NCBI GenBank assembly: GCA_037951105.1
Contig: JBAMJV010001834.1
Location: 62,001 to 126,000 of the forward strand
Direction: 5' to 3'
Length of the DNA: 64,000 nt
Origin: Echinarachnius parma
Lineage: Eukaryota > Echinodermata > Echinoidea > Clypeasteroida > Echinarachniidae
A program made the position numbers and the translations under genes. Below, piece by piece: positions 46,891 to 60,600 of the stretch (positions within the stretch are counted from its first letter, which is position 1; the number at the start of each line of letters is the position of its first letter). The notes under the pieces are model-generated. The model was not told the DNA's origin. It saw only the letters and a list, made by a program, of their open reading frames with translations, and searched no databases.

Positions 46891-49800
46891 CTGTAACAGA
46901 AAATACAAATGCAATTTCAGGTTTTTAAAACAAATACTTTGAAGGTGAAAGGTTTGACTAAGAGCACTAATACTAGAGGAAAAGAGGAAAGATTCCTGTG
47001 ATATAAAATCTACATGGTATCTTTATCATCATGTGCAAACACATCAGTTGGATGGGAATATTATATGTACATTTATAATTATGTGAGAATTATTTTAAAC
47101 ATATTATTGAGAAAACATTTTTAAAAGAGAACTAATGGTTTGGATGAGCGTTGTATGTTAGGGATTCATTATAAGTCTACTACAAAAAAAAAAAATATAT
47201 ATTTTCAATATTTTTGTACATTTTGTACTAAACATTTGTTATTACCAGGCGATTATATACATGCGTCAGCTGATATTCCGCCAGTGAAATAAACAATCAA
47301 TTTCAATTTCAGTAACAATGTTCCTAAGTAAGTACCCCTTTTTCTACAGACTATGGTCGACTTACCCAAACGTTAAAAGTGCTTTTAAAAAGTTGTTCAA
47401 GATGGTTGAGCAATGCATTTACAAGCAGAAATGTAAGAGCAGATGCACAGATGAAAATTCATTGTCACAAAATACTTTCTTACCAGCATAGTCGACATCG
47501 CCGACCAGCTTGAACTTTCCAGTTGCCTCATCCTTGACCCTGTTGATTCCAACATCGATGACCGCCACTCCGTCTTTCACCATGTCTCCTGTGATCAGGT
47601 TGGGGATCCCTACGGCAACGACAATGATGTCGGCAGCTTTTGTGAAACGCACCAGCTCGTCCATTGGTGTGTACCTGTGGCATAACGTGACGGTTGCATC
47701 CATCCCCATCTTATTAGCTATTTAAACAAAAGAAAAAACACACACAAATTTTGTTTGAATTTAGTTACTTCCTGAGGAAAATCCAAATTGATTTTTGGTG
47801 GGCTACTTTTCAAGCTTGCCTGCATGAAAATAACTCTCTTGAATTTGTTGTGCATTGACGGGGACTCTTATGATTTCCTGGGGCTCTTTTTGGCATTTAG
47901 GGGGTGAATTCACCCTGAGCCCGGGCCCATGCATTTTTGACACTGGTACTTCACAATATTTAGAGACAAATACCTCAAAGCCCCCATGAATTTTGTTTCC
48001 TGTTTAAACAAATTCGGAGAGGTGGCTCAATCAAACTTGATAATGATAAATTATAATGTACTAATTGCTTTATGCATAACTGCACACGTCCACTAGAGAG
48101 CTTTATGCACCACTAAGTGCAATGGCGAGGCAGCAATATATCATGTTTATTCTTATTGCCCAGTGTTTTGTGTTCTGATGTGGTTATATTATTCAGTGCA
48201 TGACCTAATTTTAATTGCCATTCAACTCATCTGATAATTTGAATTGCAATGTAACATTAGCCTCATAATATTTTATTTCTTTTTAGATTAAGAACATTCT
48301 AGAGAAGTAGAGCATGATAATAAATGTAATTGGAATAATAGGAATAATACAATTTTTAACAGATAAATGGCGCCATACAAGTGCTGTGGATCATCATTAT
48401 CATCATCATAATGCAACATTTCCATGTATTCCATGTTTAAATGTAGCTGTTCTGTACAAAATACCACTATTAAAATGACCTTAGCTGTAAAGGGGCCCTA
48501 AAAAAGCGGGAAAAGGCGGAAATAATCTTTTTAGATTGGACGGACTATAAACCAAGAACAACAACAACAGCCCATCAAGCATTCAAGGAATAAATTCCTG
48601 CCAGGTCCCCATTTAATGCACCTGGGTTGAGTGCAGCAGTGTGAATATAATGTCACGCTGAAGGATATGAACGAAGGACATGTCTAAACTTTGTGACTTG
48701 TGTAACGTTTCTGGGAACAAACAGGATACACATAAACCAATATTAGGCAATTGTGATTGGAATGTTGTCTTTAAAAGATAAAATATTCAAGCAGAGATAA
48801 ATGGTTGAGCCAAATAGAGCCAAATTGTATAAGAAATGGAGTGGGTGGCTTGCATGCTGCGTTGTGTGAAGTTGGTTTTTGTCTACCTGGTCTGAGGTTG
48901 CCTGACATAGCAGCTATTAATGTATGCAAGGTGCATTCTAAGTATTACAGGATAATCGAGAAGCCAGGTTAGCAGGCAATAAGTATTGAACATGTTAGTG
49001 AACTAACTGGTCTACTGAAAATTCTCACAATCTTTTCACAATGAAAGTAATGCACTACCTTTTTTAAAAACATACTTTGATCAAAAGATAAATTGTTACA
49101 ATATCCACAAATAGTTACAAATAAAGCACATTTATGTAATTTTCAAATTAAGAATTTACTTACTGTGTTTGCCATCCGAGTTCAGGAGAGTTGCAATGGG
49201 CATTCCCACGTTTTTCGAGCGGCCGCAAACAACTGCATTCTTGCCAAATGTTTCAACTCCTGTAATAGAAAAAATACAAATCAGACGTTTCTAATGAGGA
49301 ACTCGGAAAGGGTGGCAATGCTCAAAAATTGCTGATTGATTTTAAAAGCATTCTCATCATCTACATTACCATTATGAATCAACGTAATACATTTGTTTAA
49401 TACCAACATTACCTCACCACCTCCTGACCAGCATAATAACATCATCATCACCAAACAATAGTTACATTACTCTTATCAAGCGCTCAAAATTAGCACAAGC
49501 CGCTGGCCCTGGGACACAGAGTCAAAAAATTAGTTTTGGACTTTTGGACCACCAAATTCATTGGTGCTAAATTCCACTGGCCCAAATGGGCAACTACATA
49601 TAACATAATTGTTACTGTGTTTCTTTGTTCGGGGTCACCAGATTCAGGTTTTCGGGCCACAAAAACAAAAAATTTAACTTGCGCTACTGTGCCATGAGGC
49701 AAAAAGTACATTTCTTGCATCTACAGTCTAATCAATTTAACTCTCCTCTCAATCTATATGCCATTTATAAGGCCTGGTAATAAAACAGTAACTACCTGCC

Positions 49801-52800
49801 GATACCGTTGCTATCCAGCATCTTAACCCACTCAAGACTGGTCCCCAAAATACTCGGGCTAGGGTCAATGGAAAATAGGTGTTCTAACAAGTTCAACTCT
49901 TCTACAATGGGTTAAACACATTGTTAAACATGGTCAGTCTACCTGATCGTTTGAGCAGCTCCCAGATGCCATAAGGCGTGGCAGGGATAATGGAAGGCAG
50001 ATCAAGGCAAAGTCGTCCAATGTTGGTCATGTTGAAGCCATCCACATCCTTCTCTGGGATGACCGAGTCGCAGATGGTTCTCTCATCCATGTGCTCCGGG
50101 ACGGGCAGCTGAACGAGGATGCCGTCGACATCGGGGTCATTGTTGAGGTCATCGACGATGGCTAGCAGCTCCTTCTGGGATATCGTGTCTGGCTTTCGGA
50201 TGGTGGTAGAGATGATTCCTGTAAGAAAAGAAAAACATTTGAGCAAACATGACATTCAGCAACTAGAATTCTGATTTGCAACCTTTGATATCAGGGAATT
50301 TTTTTTAGGGAGTCACTTTCAAGCTCACCTGCATGAAAATTGCACTTACTAATTTTTTTTGCATGGAACTCTATGCAAATTTATGGGGACTCTTTTGTTT
50401 GTTGTTTTGTTGTTGTTGTTGTTTTTTTATTTTATTTAAATTTTTTTTTTTTTGGGGGGGGGGGTTCTTTTGGCATTTCGGGAGCTTAATCACCCTGATC
50501 ATGTTTTCCCCCTACTAATATCTTATGCTAGTGTGACACTTCTCCGCATTTTGGATTCCGCATGGTTTCGCATGTGCCGAGACATGCGGGAAGGATTCGT
50601 GGCCCGAATCGTCACGTCATGTTTCCGCCATACTTTGGCACTCTTTACGCATTGTCCCACCATATTTACGCCATCTTTCCGCATTCGTCATTTTTCCAAC
50701 TGGTTCACCGTTGATTGGTCACAGTTTAGCAATCGAAGGTAGAAGTGAGAAGTGAGAAGTGAGAAGTGAGAAGTGAGAAGTGAGAAGTGAGAAGTGAGAA
50801 GTGAGAAGTGAGAAGTGAGAAGTGAGAAGTGAGAAGTGAGAAGTGAGAAGTGAGAAGTGAGAAGTGAGAAGTGAGAAGTGAGAAGTGAGAAGGAGGAGGA
50901 GGAGGAGGAGGAGGAGGAGGAGGAGGAGGAGGAGGAGGAGGAGGAGGAGGAGGAGGAGGAGGAGGAGGAGGAGGAGGAGGAGGAGGAGGAGGAGGAGGAG
51001 GAGGAGGAGGAGGAGGAGGAGGAGGAGGAGGAGGAGGAGGAGGAGGAGGAGGAGGAGGAGGAGGAGGAGGAGGAGGAGGAGGAGGAGGAGGAGGAGGAGG
51101 AGGAGGAGGAGGAGGAGGAGGAGGAGGAGGAGGAGGAGGAGGAGGAGGAGGAGGAGGAGGAGGAGGAGGAGGAGGAGGAGGAGGAGGAGGAGGAGGAGGA
51201 GGAGGAGGAGGAGGAGGAGGAGGAGGGGAGGGGGAGGAGGAGGAGGATAATTCTTAAGATTTCCCTCTTTTTCACTTCAAATTAATTTCTCACATCTGAT
51301 AACTAAAAGATCTTTTAAATTACGAAACTGCAAACATGACATAATTGTGACATACTTGTGTCAAGCCTGTTGACTAAACTCACTGATAAGGAACAAACAT
51401 GAAGATAGTTGGGTTATGCTATCGTTGTGAATTTACTCACAGGATGAGAGCAAACATCAAGCTCAGTTCTCAGTTTACATAGAGATATTTCAATAGCGAT
51501 AACAATCTAAACATATTGCAACCATTCACACTGTGACAAACTGCACATGGGCAATTCCACCATAACGGAATTACATTCAGAGACGTTTTTTGCTCATTAT
51601 TTCATTCCCTGCGCAATATTCTCATGACTTAAGTAAATTTTGATACTTACATAAGTTGTACGGGTAACCAGGCTACAACATGATAGGGAAATGGTTTTAT
51701 ATCTTCCATGTGTGTTTGCACACTAGACCAATATGTGTGACCGTAACGGAATTACCGGAGAATGGAGTTTTTTTTTTGCTACAAGTTTGCGTTGAGTTTC
51801 TCTGAAATATAAGACACTTTGAAACTGATTTTATGTATTTTTTGTATCTTGATAATGTCAACTTCATTTTGGAACAAGTACGTGCATAAACAACACAATG
51901 ATAAGTTCACAAATTCACTTTTTTGAAAAAAGACCACTGTAACGGAATTACACAAATTTGTAACGGAATTACATCTCTGAAAGTTACAAGGAAAACTCAA
52001 TTATTTTGCACTCAACTTTTCTTACATGCTAATGCAAACATCAAGGCTATCTAGTACTTGAATATAAACCATAATTTGACATATCTGTAAAGCAATTTTT
52101 GAACTTGTTATGTGTAAAATAAATGAAAATATGGCCAAAATACAAATAAGAGTGAAATTTGAGAAAAATATTGCTAAACTCCAGCTTTATTTCGGTTTAT
52201 TTTCAGCTTTATATTAGTAGGCAAGAAATTAAAAAGGATTGCATCAATTAAATGAAAGAAAAATCCTAGAAACTATGTCCACTAAAGTGTGTAACGGAAT
52301 TACACAACTTAAGCAGTGGGATCAACTTTTCCACAAATCGGTACATGAACAACAACAAATTCACATTTTAGCTTCAATACTTTTCAAAAATCAATAATTT
52401 GACAATAATAACCATATTTGAAGTAAAAAATAGCAACATTTTTGAATTTTTCCTTTACTTCAAGAAAAATGGTTAAATTGTGGAAAAAAAACAAAGTAAA
52501 AAAAAAAAAACGTACCTACATTATGTGACATGCTAAAGAACTTGCACATCATCAATATCAAGAAACATTTAAACAATTTAAAATCACAAACAGGTCAAAT
52601 AATTCAACTTTCAATGCTATAAAGCCTCGTAAACTTCCTGAATATTGGAAATCTGTGTGAATGGAAATGCATTGTGAATGGGCAATTCCACTGTTACAGA
52701 ATGACATATAAGTGATTTTTAGCTCTGTTTTCTTAATCATATTTAAAATTCCTTTCACTTCCACCGTTTTTACAACTTTAATAACTGGCAGGGGTACTAG

Positions 52801-55800
52801 AAGTACAAATCTATAACACTGTAGCGTCAGGAGACCAAAATACAATCATAACGGAAAGGGGTCTTTTATTCAACACTAACTTTGTAATGATTTTCTGCAA
52901 AAGCTACCACAAAAAATTCTTCATTGGTAATAAAAACTTATCAGTCAAGTTACAAACTTGAATTTGGTACATCTTTTTTCCAGAAATGATCTATTTTAAC
53001 CTCTGAAATTATCTTAAGACAAACGAATGTCACTGTAACAGAATTACGCCTGTGAAATCCACCCATGAATCCACCCATGAAAATGCAATTTCTTGGTTAC
53101 ATTTTTCTGCGTACAGTCTATAGTAAAGAATTTGTATGCATTGTTAATTTGTATGCATTGTTAAACAATGTATGCATTGTTAAACTCTTACATAAGGACC
53201 AGAACAAATGCTGAATTTATGTGTGTGCGTAACAGAATTACAAACAAATCGAGATTTGTTATATAAACTCTTGTTATATTCTAAAATTATTCTTTTAAAA
53301 AATTCATCCTAAAGTGATCTTAATTTACTCTCAAATCAATTTAGAATGCGTTTTCATTCATTTCATGAAATACATGTACGGATATAAACATGTATGAATG
53401 ATCCAAATACAAAAAGTTAGCATATATAAAATATAAAAATCGAATTGCAAAAAATGAAAGACACCTTTAGGAATTCCCATTTGAAAATGCAAATACTTTG
53501 TACATCTTCTTTGATCTGCATACAGAAGCACACTGAACACTCAATGAATTCTGACTTTATGATAATGAATAAAACATATCTTAGCCTATATTATGTAGTT
53601 TTGAATATCTTGAAGCCTATTCTGTATTTATGTTTGATTATAATATATGCTTCAGTTTAATACAAATTTACATAATTAATGGTGAGTTATGAGCCCTTAA
53701 CTGATCAATGATATTCAAATCTACATACAAAATTATTAATATTAAATCTCCTTGAAAGTCCAAGGTATGATTTATATCTTAAAATACATCAATGTAAATT
53801 AATGTGAGAAAATAAATGTAGAACCAGTGTCATACTAATTACTGGATATTTTTACATTTTTGTTATTGTTTTCGTTTTTCCCTTTCTAAAGTACAAACAT
53901 GAATCTGCTGCATCTTCATAATTTCAGTCAAGTGGGTCTTGCTGGAAACTAATTTAATGATAGAACATTATCATCTCTATTATGTTCATGGAGAAATTAG
54001 AGAAAATATCTATCGTGTATCAATTTAGTTAAATCACCATTGATGCAATATGAAGCATGTGAGGTAATGAGTCACATAAAGTAACATTGTACAGTACATG
54101 TATGTATAATGACTTATTGTCTACAGGGCTACAGTTCATGCTATTTAAAGGGTATTTCTACATTCAGAACAAGAAAAAATTTTATTTTCAGCAATATCAT
54201 TCAATACCTTACAAACCATGTGCATGTAATTCCGTTACGTAACGGAATTACTAATACTGTTACGCCATTTTTGGAAAAAGTAGTGACATTATTTCAGAAA
54301 ATTATGTTGGAAGTTCTTAGGACTATGGTGAAGGAAGAGAATTCACAATGACATGACTAAAGAACAAGTAATAAGATATTGAGAAAAACTTTAAACGTTT
54401 TATCGTAACGGAATTACGATCAAATGTGCATAGATTTTAAAAATTTCTCAAAAAAATATGCAATGAAGTTACTGCCTATGCTTTACAATTTGTGATTGTT
54501 ACAACATCGTATGGAAAATATGAGAAAATGAACAGAAACAGTCATTGAATTAAAAGATTCACTTTATTTTCACAAAATGAAGCTGATTTATGAATAAAAG
54601 GTCATAAATTTCTGTTCAATTCAAGCAGAAATATTTGAAAAACCAATCAAGCTATATACAAACGGTTTTCAGTTTCCTAAAATTCAAGTTTTCCTCTATT
54701 GATAACAGTTTGATTTAGGGAAGATTGCTCAACTTTGAGATGTGGTGTTTTTGCCTTCTCTCATACGGAATTGCCCACATGTATCTGTATGTTAATTAAA
54801 CACATTTGTTTCTAAAGAACACCTGCCCATTAAAGGGGTATTCCGGGCCTGAAAAAACCATTCGTTATTTGAATAAGCAGAATAAGAGGCATAATTGGTG
54901 AAAATTTGATCAAAATCGGACAAGAAACACGGGAGTTATACCTATTTGAACATCATGTAGTAATGAGCGATCGTTTCAAAATTGCCGCCATATGCAACAT
55001 CATTGACGAGCAACTCGCCATGGCTTTAGTACATGAAAATACACTTATTTCTCATTTTTGTTGCTAAAAATTAATTTTTCTCTGCTTGTTTTCACGAATT
55101 CATATAGAATATCGATGGGCCAACCTCTTTGGAATTTGTAAGCTCATAAATTTGCTTTGTTATGAAGAAAATTTAAATTTTGTAAAATGTCCATGTAGAA
55201 GTCAAAATGGCTGCAGCTCGCAAGTGACGTCACGATCGATAGCAATTGCGAACGATACTAAAAATCGGAGCAAAGTTCATCCTGTCATAACTTTTTTATT
55301 GCTCTACCGTTTTGGCTCAGATTTTCGATCATGATTCTTCATATTCACTTCATTTTATAGCAAACATCACATTTCTGGGGTGGAATTCCCCTTTAAAACA
55401 AAACAAAAAACATAATGACATTCTCTCTATTAAAACTTAAAGGGGACCACCAGGCAAAGAACAAGTCATAATTATACGTTTTGGTACCCTTTTGTGATAA
55501 CAAATATGTACCCAACATTTTTCAAAGGATTGTAGAATTCATGAACAATGCGATTTATTACCACCGCTTACGGAACCACTGCTATTTCCTGGTTCCATAC
55601 TCGCCAAAAATTTGCGAGTGCGCCAATCCTATTCACGCGTACGTTTGGAGACAATGAATCCCCACGTATACCCACGATGCGCTCTGCACGTTCGTTCTGC
55701 ACAAAGGTAGTCTTCGTTCAAGGGAACCCATACGATTATGTTGTAGTATGGTGATGCGTTTTCCAATTAAATATTTTTCTGGAAACATATTTATCTGAAC

Positions 55801-57652
55801 TTGTTGATGGAATAAACTACTAAAGATGTTATAAATCTTTGATTAATAAGAATATAATTTGTGGGTGGTGGTACCCTTTAATAGTCAAAATCAGACTTCA
55901 AATTAAACCCCAATTTTCCAGAATAATTGAGTGGCCCGATTCATGATAATGATAATGAGTTAAAAGAGCAAATGCACTGATGGAATTTATAATTGGAAAT
56001 CTTGATTAAAAACTTGAAAACCTCAAATAACTCACTGTGCATCAAACTAAAAATTGCATTATATGTTTTGTTCAGCTGCAGTTCAGTACATACATGTACT
56101 AATTGAATATGTTGTTCCTAATAATAACAAGGAGCCTGTGACTTAGCATTACTGTGACCATGATAAGTACCTTGTGGTCAGGTATACATCTTGCTACATG
56201 TATATCAGGATTATTCAGAGCTGGTACCACCCTACCAGCACAATTATTTGTTTGATATACGTATGTATGTGAGCTCTTAATAACAAGGTTGACCATGTGA
56301 TTCAACTTTACCAATTTACCAATTCAAATTTACCAATTTACCAATTCAAATTGACATCTTTGATGTCCAAGAATAATTTAGGCATGTTTATTCACTGTAA
56401 TATTCAAATAATACAATCCAAACTTTTGAAACTCCAAAATTGCATGTGTGTGAACATTCCCTTTCTTGTTCGATTACATGTGAGTCACACACCTCATTCA
56501 GAAATTTTCCATTCACCCATTCTGAGTGGACTTTGCACCATCATGATAAGATCCCAGACTCTCTACATCCACTAGCATTAACTGCTATCATGCCATAGAT
56601 ATTGGCGCTCTATGAATATCTGTGTGTATACTGTGGTGGAAATATACACGTATGTGTATAGAACTGTACAAGTTAAAGAGGCATGAATTGAAAGAAGTGC
56701 CTGCTCAGCACTATAGATACAAAAAAAAATTCATCAATGTCAATATCCAATTTTCAACCAAAAAAAACATGCTAAAAATAAAATTGAAATTTGTTCACTA
56801 GTCAGAAATATTATAGAAGAAGTTTGTTCATCATCTTTCAAGAGTCCTGAGCTTTGGATCCTAGCAGAATCATTTATTTGTGTTCACTGATGTGGAGTAA
56901 TGGAAAAGATTTCCATGACAAAAGAACCTATACATACTATTTACACTGGTTAGACTGTAGTGTACAGTGCATTGGCCTGACAAATACTTGGGTTGCAATA
57001 TGGTGATGGAAAATACCCAACACTTCCTTGTCAAAAGCTCTATTTCATTTCCTTATTTTTATTACAAGTACCATATTTTCATCTTATTAAATTTTCCTGT
57101 TGATATTCCTTTTTTGTCATATTCTCTTCCCTTTTCTCAGAGTGCATTTCTTCTTTGTATCATTTTAACTGTTTTGCATCTTTATGTACTATCTAGATAT
57201 TAGGAAACAATTTATATACAGTAGACAATTCACTTTTTAACATTTATTTATACAATACATGTACAAACAAAACTCACACATAAATATGACTACATATTGT
57301 ACCCATTATACAATAATACACTCAAAGAGACTGTAATTTGACTGACAAAGCAAACATACATTACACATATCTGCATGAAACCTAATATAATGTAAGTAGT
57401 AATCTATTGCTTTTATGGTCATCCATTGTTAGAACAAAGGAAATCTGAAATTAATATTGAATACAAATATGAATTATGAATGATGGATTATGGATATGAA
57501 ATATGAATTATGGATATGAAATATGAATTTCATATTTCCTTTGTTCTAATGTACAGGCTATATATATGTTTTGTTTGCTAGCAAGTACAAGCAAGTACCG
57601 TAAAACTCAGTGTATAAGACGCACCCGTGTATAAAACGTACCCCCAACTTTC

Positions 57653-57690
<38 letters not shown>

Positions 57691-60600
57691 ATTTTTTGGA
57701 ATGCTTATTAAATACCACTGGTCTAGGGCATGCCAATAGCTTAATGTTGAATGTAGCATTCATCAACATCATTTTCTCACATAAAAATAGTGGTTAGTAC
57801 ACAAATTGCACATTTATTGAGCAGTAACTCTGGTGCTCATAAATATTCATATTCATGAGCACCAATACTCACTAAATATAATGCAATTTTCTAAATTTAC
57901 TAACAACTATTTTTAATTATGAGCAACATTTTTAACCACTGGTTAGAAAATTGCATATTTAATTAGTACTGCTGCTCACGAATGTATGAATATTCATTAG
58001 CAACAGTATTACTGCTCAATAAACTTGCAATTTTTACATCTGTAACCAATATTTTTTATGTGAGAAAAAGGTATATCTTGCTGAATGCTACAACTGATAG
58101 CAAGCTCTTGTCATGCCCTAATTACAATTGTAAGTGATATTTATTCGTACTGTATGATTTGTATGTTATGTATAATTGTGATATTTGTTTTACTGATTTT
58201 GACTTTTGCACACATTTGTTTAATGTCCGGCAACAAATTTTATGTTATTGTATTTTAACGTGACAATAAATTATCTATATCTATATCTATATCTAAACCA
58301 TGTGTATACACCATGACTACAGGGTGTCAAAAAAAAAAAAGTGCGTCTTATACACGGAGTTTTACGGTAAGTACAAATTATTTCCTCTCCATTTTTGGTG
58401 GCATGAAAAGGCATAGTACAGTTTTGGTTTAGAGGGCGCTTCAAGAAATAATTAATTTGTGAGGGAATGGAATAGTAAGTGTAATATTTGAAAGAGCACA
58501 TGATTTTAAGATATAAAAAACAAACTTTATTTATTGAATTATTATTTTAACAAAACATCATTCACAATTTGTAATTTAAATTTTTGTTGAAAAAAATGTT
58601 TTAAAAAGCGCCCTCTTGTGTTTTATCGCTGCTTTTTAAATGATAACAGCATTTTAACTTAGCGGTTTGCAAGTTTTTCTACCTTTAGTGCATGGTGGAA
58701 TTAAAACTAATAGTTTTGTAGTGATGTGGTGCAAGTTTTTGTTATTTACATTCAGTTTGACCAAAATTGTACTATCCCTTTAATAGCTCAAATTACACTT
58801 CATTTGTCCAACTGTCCCACTGGGAAAAAAAATATCTTGTCCCTTTAATGATAAATACATTTTGTATGAATTGTTGCTGGTCCACAGTGAATGTGCACTG
58901 GCCCTAAGCCAATGTTTGTTTCACGTACAGACATAATCTACTTTAGGCAGAAGAATGTTAAAACCCACTTAGTGCATAAAGTACTTTGTGCTTCTGTAAT
59001 TATGTTTTCTCACAGAGGTGTCGATCTGTTCGGAAAACACAATGCATTGGGGGGGGCGAGCATTGTTTGTGAACAATAGCTCGCCCCACCAATGTATTGT
59101 GTTTTCCGAACAGATCGACACCCGTTTTCTCATTCTGTAATTATGTTTTCTCATTAAATAATTCAGTTTGATAGTAGGTTGACCCAGTTCATGGCTGAAG
59201 TTTATTTTGTTCTTCCCAGATCAAAGAATAGGTGTTAAAATAGCTGTTTACCTGCTTTTGCTGCAGCTTTAGCCTTGTTCTTCACATACACTGTGCTTGC
59301 TGCATTATCTCCTACAAGAACAACACTCAGCTGTGGAGGCCTGTTGCCCGCGGCAACCCATTCATCATTCTCCTCTCGGATCTCCCTCAACACATCTTCT
59401 GATATCTTCTTGCCATTGATGATCTGGGCTGCTGTTTGTCTGCAGGAATCACAAGATAGGAAAGGGAACATTACAATACTTAAAGTAGCACAGGCCCGCT
59501 GGCCCAGGGCCACCAAATGACATCAATGTTCAATTCCACTAACATTTCTTTAAATTTGATTGGTCCTGTTGTATAATTTGAATGATTTCATCCTTAATCA
59601 TTCAAACTGTTTGAACTGAACATCCAAACATGTGCATTCATAGTTCAATGATTCAGATTTCAAAGTCAAATCAATCCATCAATGACTAATCTGAGAGACT
59701 ACTATCGCTCATTTAGGTTGATGTGATGACTTCCTTGTTAAATCCCTAGATAAAGCAGGGCTCCACAAAAACACAAGTACAAAGTTAAATGTCGGTGGCT
59801 GATTGACTGGTTGATTGATTGATTGATCGATCAATTGATTGATAAAAAATGTATTTACGATTGAAGTGTTCCGATGCTAAACTGTCTATGGGATATTTTA
59901 AGCTGTGTACAAAGTGCAATGAGTTAGTGAATATCACTTTGCATCTTTGCTCATTTCTCGGCCAAAAAACACCAAATAAAGACGAAATATTCACACATTA
60001 CTTATGGACATATCAGATCACACCAATACACATTTTATTAATCACTCATCATCTTTTGAATCAAAGATTTGCCGATCCGATTTTCGATCCGATCATGCAT
60101 AGCAATTAGCATCATCATCATCATTCATGTTTTGGCGCTAATGGGTACCCCTTTTTTTAATTCAAACTTTTATTTTACCGGCCGCAAAGTGCGAATATTT
60201 TAACGCCGCGATGCAACCAAAACCATTCATTAAAGACTCACCAAAAATGGGCTTGGATACCAAAATATCACGACAGACCATCGAGGGATAAGAAAACAGT
60301 CAAGTCAAAACTCAAAGTGATTGATACTTGTAAATTAATTTGTATCATGTATGTGTTTAAAGTGGAACAAGTTTGAATAAAAAAGGGGTACGAAACTGCA
60401 GCGCCTGCACATGTACATATTTTCATTCTGTTTTATTCAATTTCTTAATCTTATGAGAGTTCTGCAAGAATACTGCTGCTAAAACAGCTAGCTGCTGCAC
60501 TTTTGCAGCTGGAAAGACAACTTTTAAAATTTTTAAATGTCAATAATCCACAACTCACAGTCACACCACAAGTTCACAATTTGACAATTAACTCAACAAA

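Noticed and set aside
46589-46942. Plus-strand frames over the last MTHFD2 exon
   Set aside because: They are antisense shadows; the minus-strand frame has family motifs and correct splice sites.
50688-51285. Frames of polyGlu, polyArg and polySer up to 195 residues
   Set aside because: They come from the AGG/GAGAAGT microsatellite, not from a gene.
54108-54351. 80-residue frame inside the 3.2-kb element as a transposase remnant
   Set aside because: It includes the 26-bp palindrome as codons and has no catalytic motif or related frame nearby.
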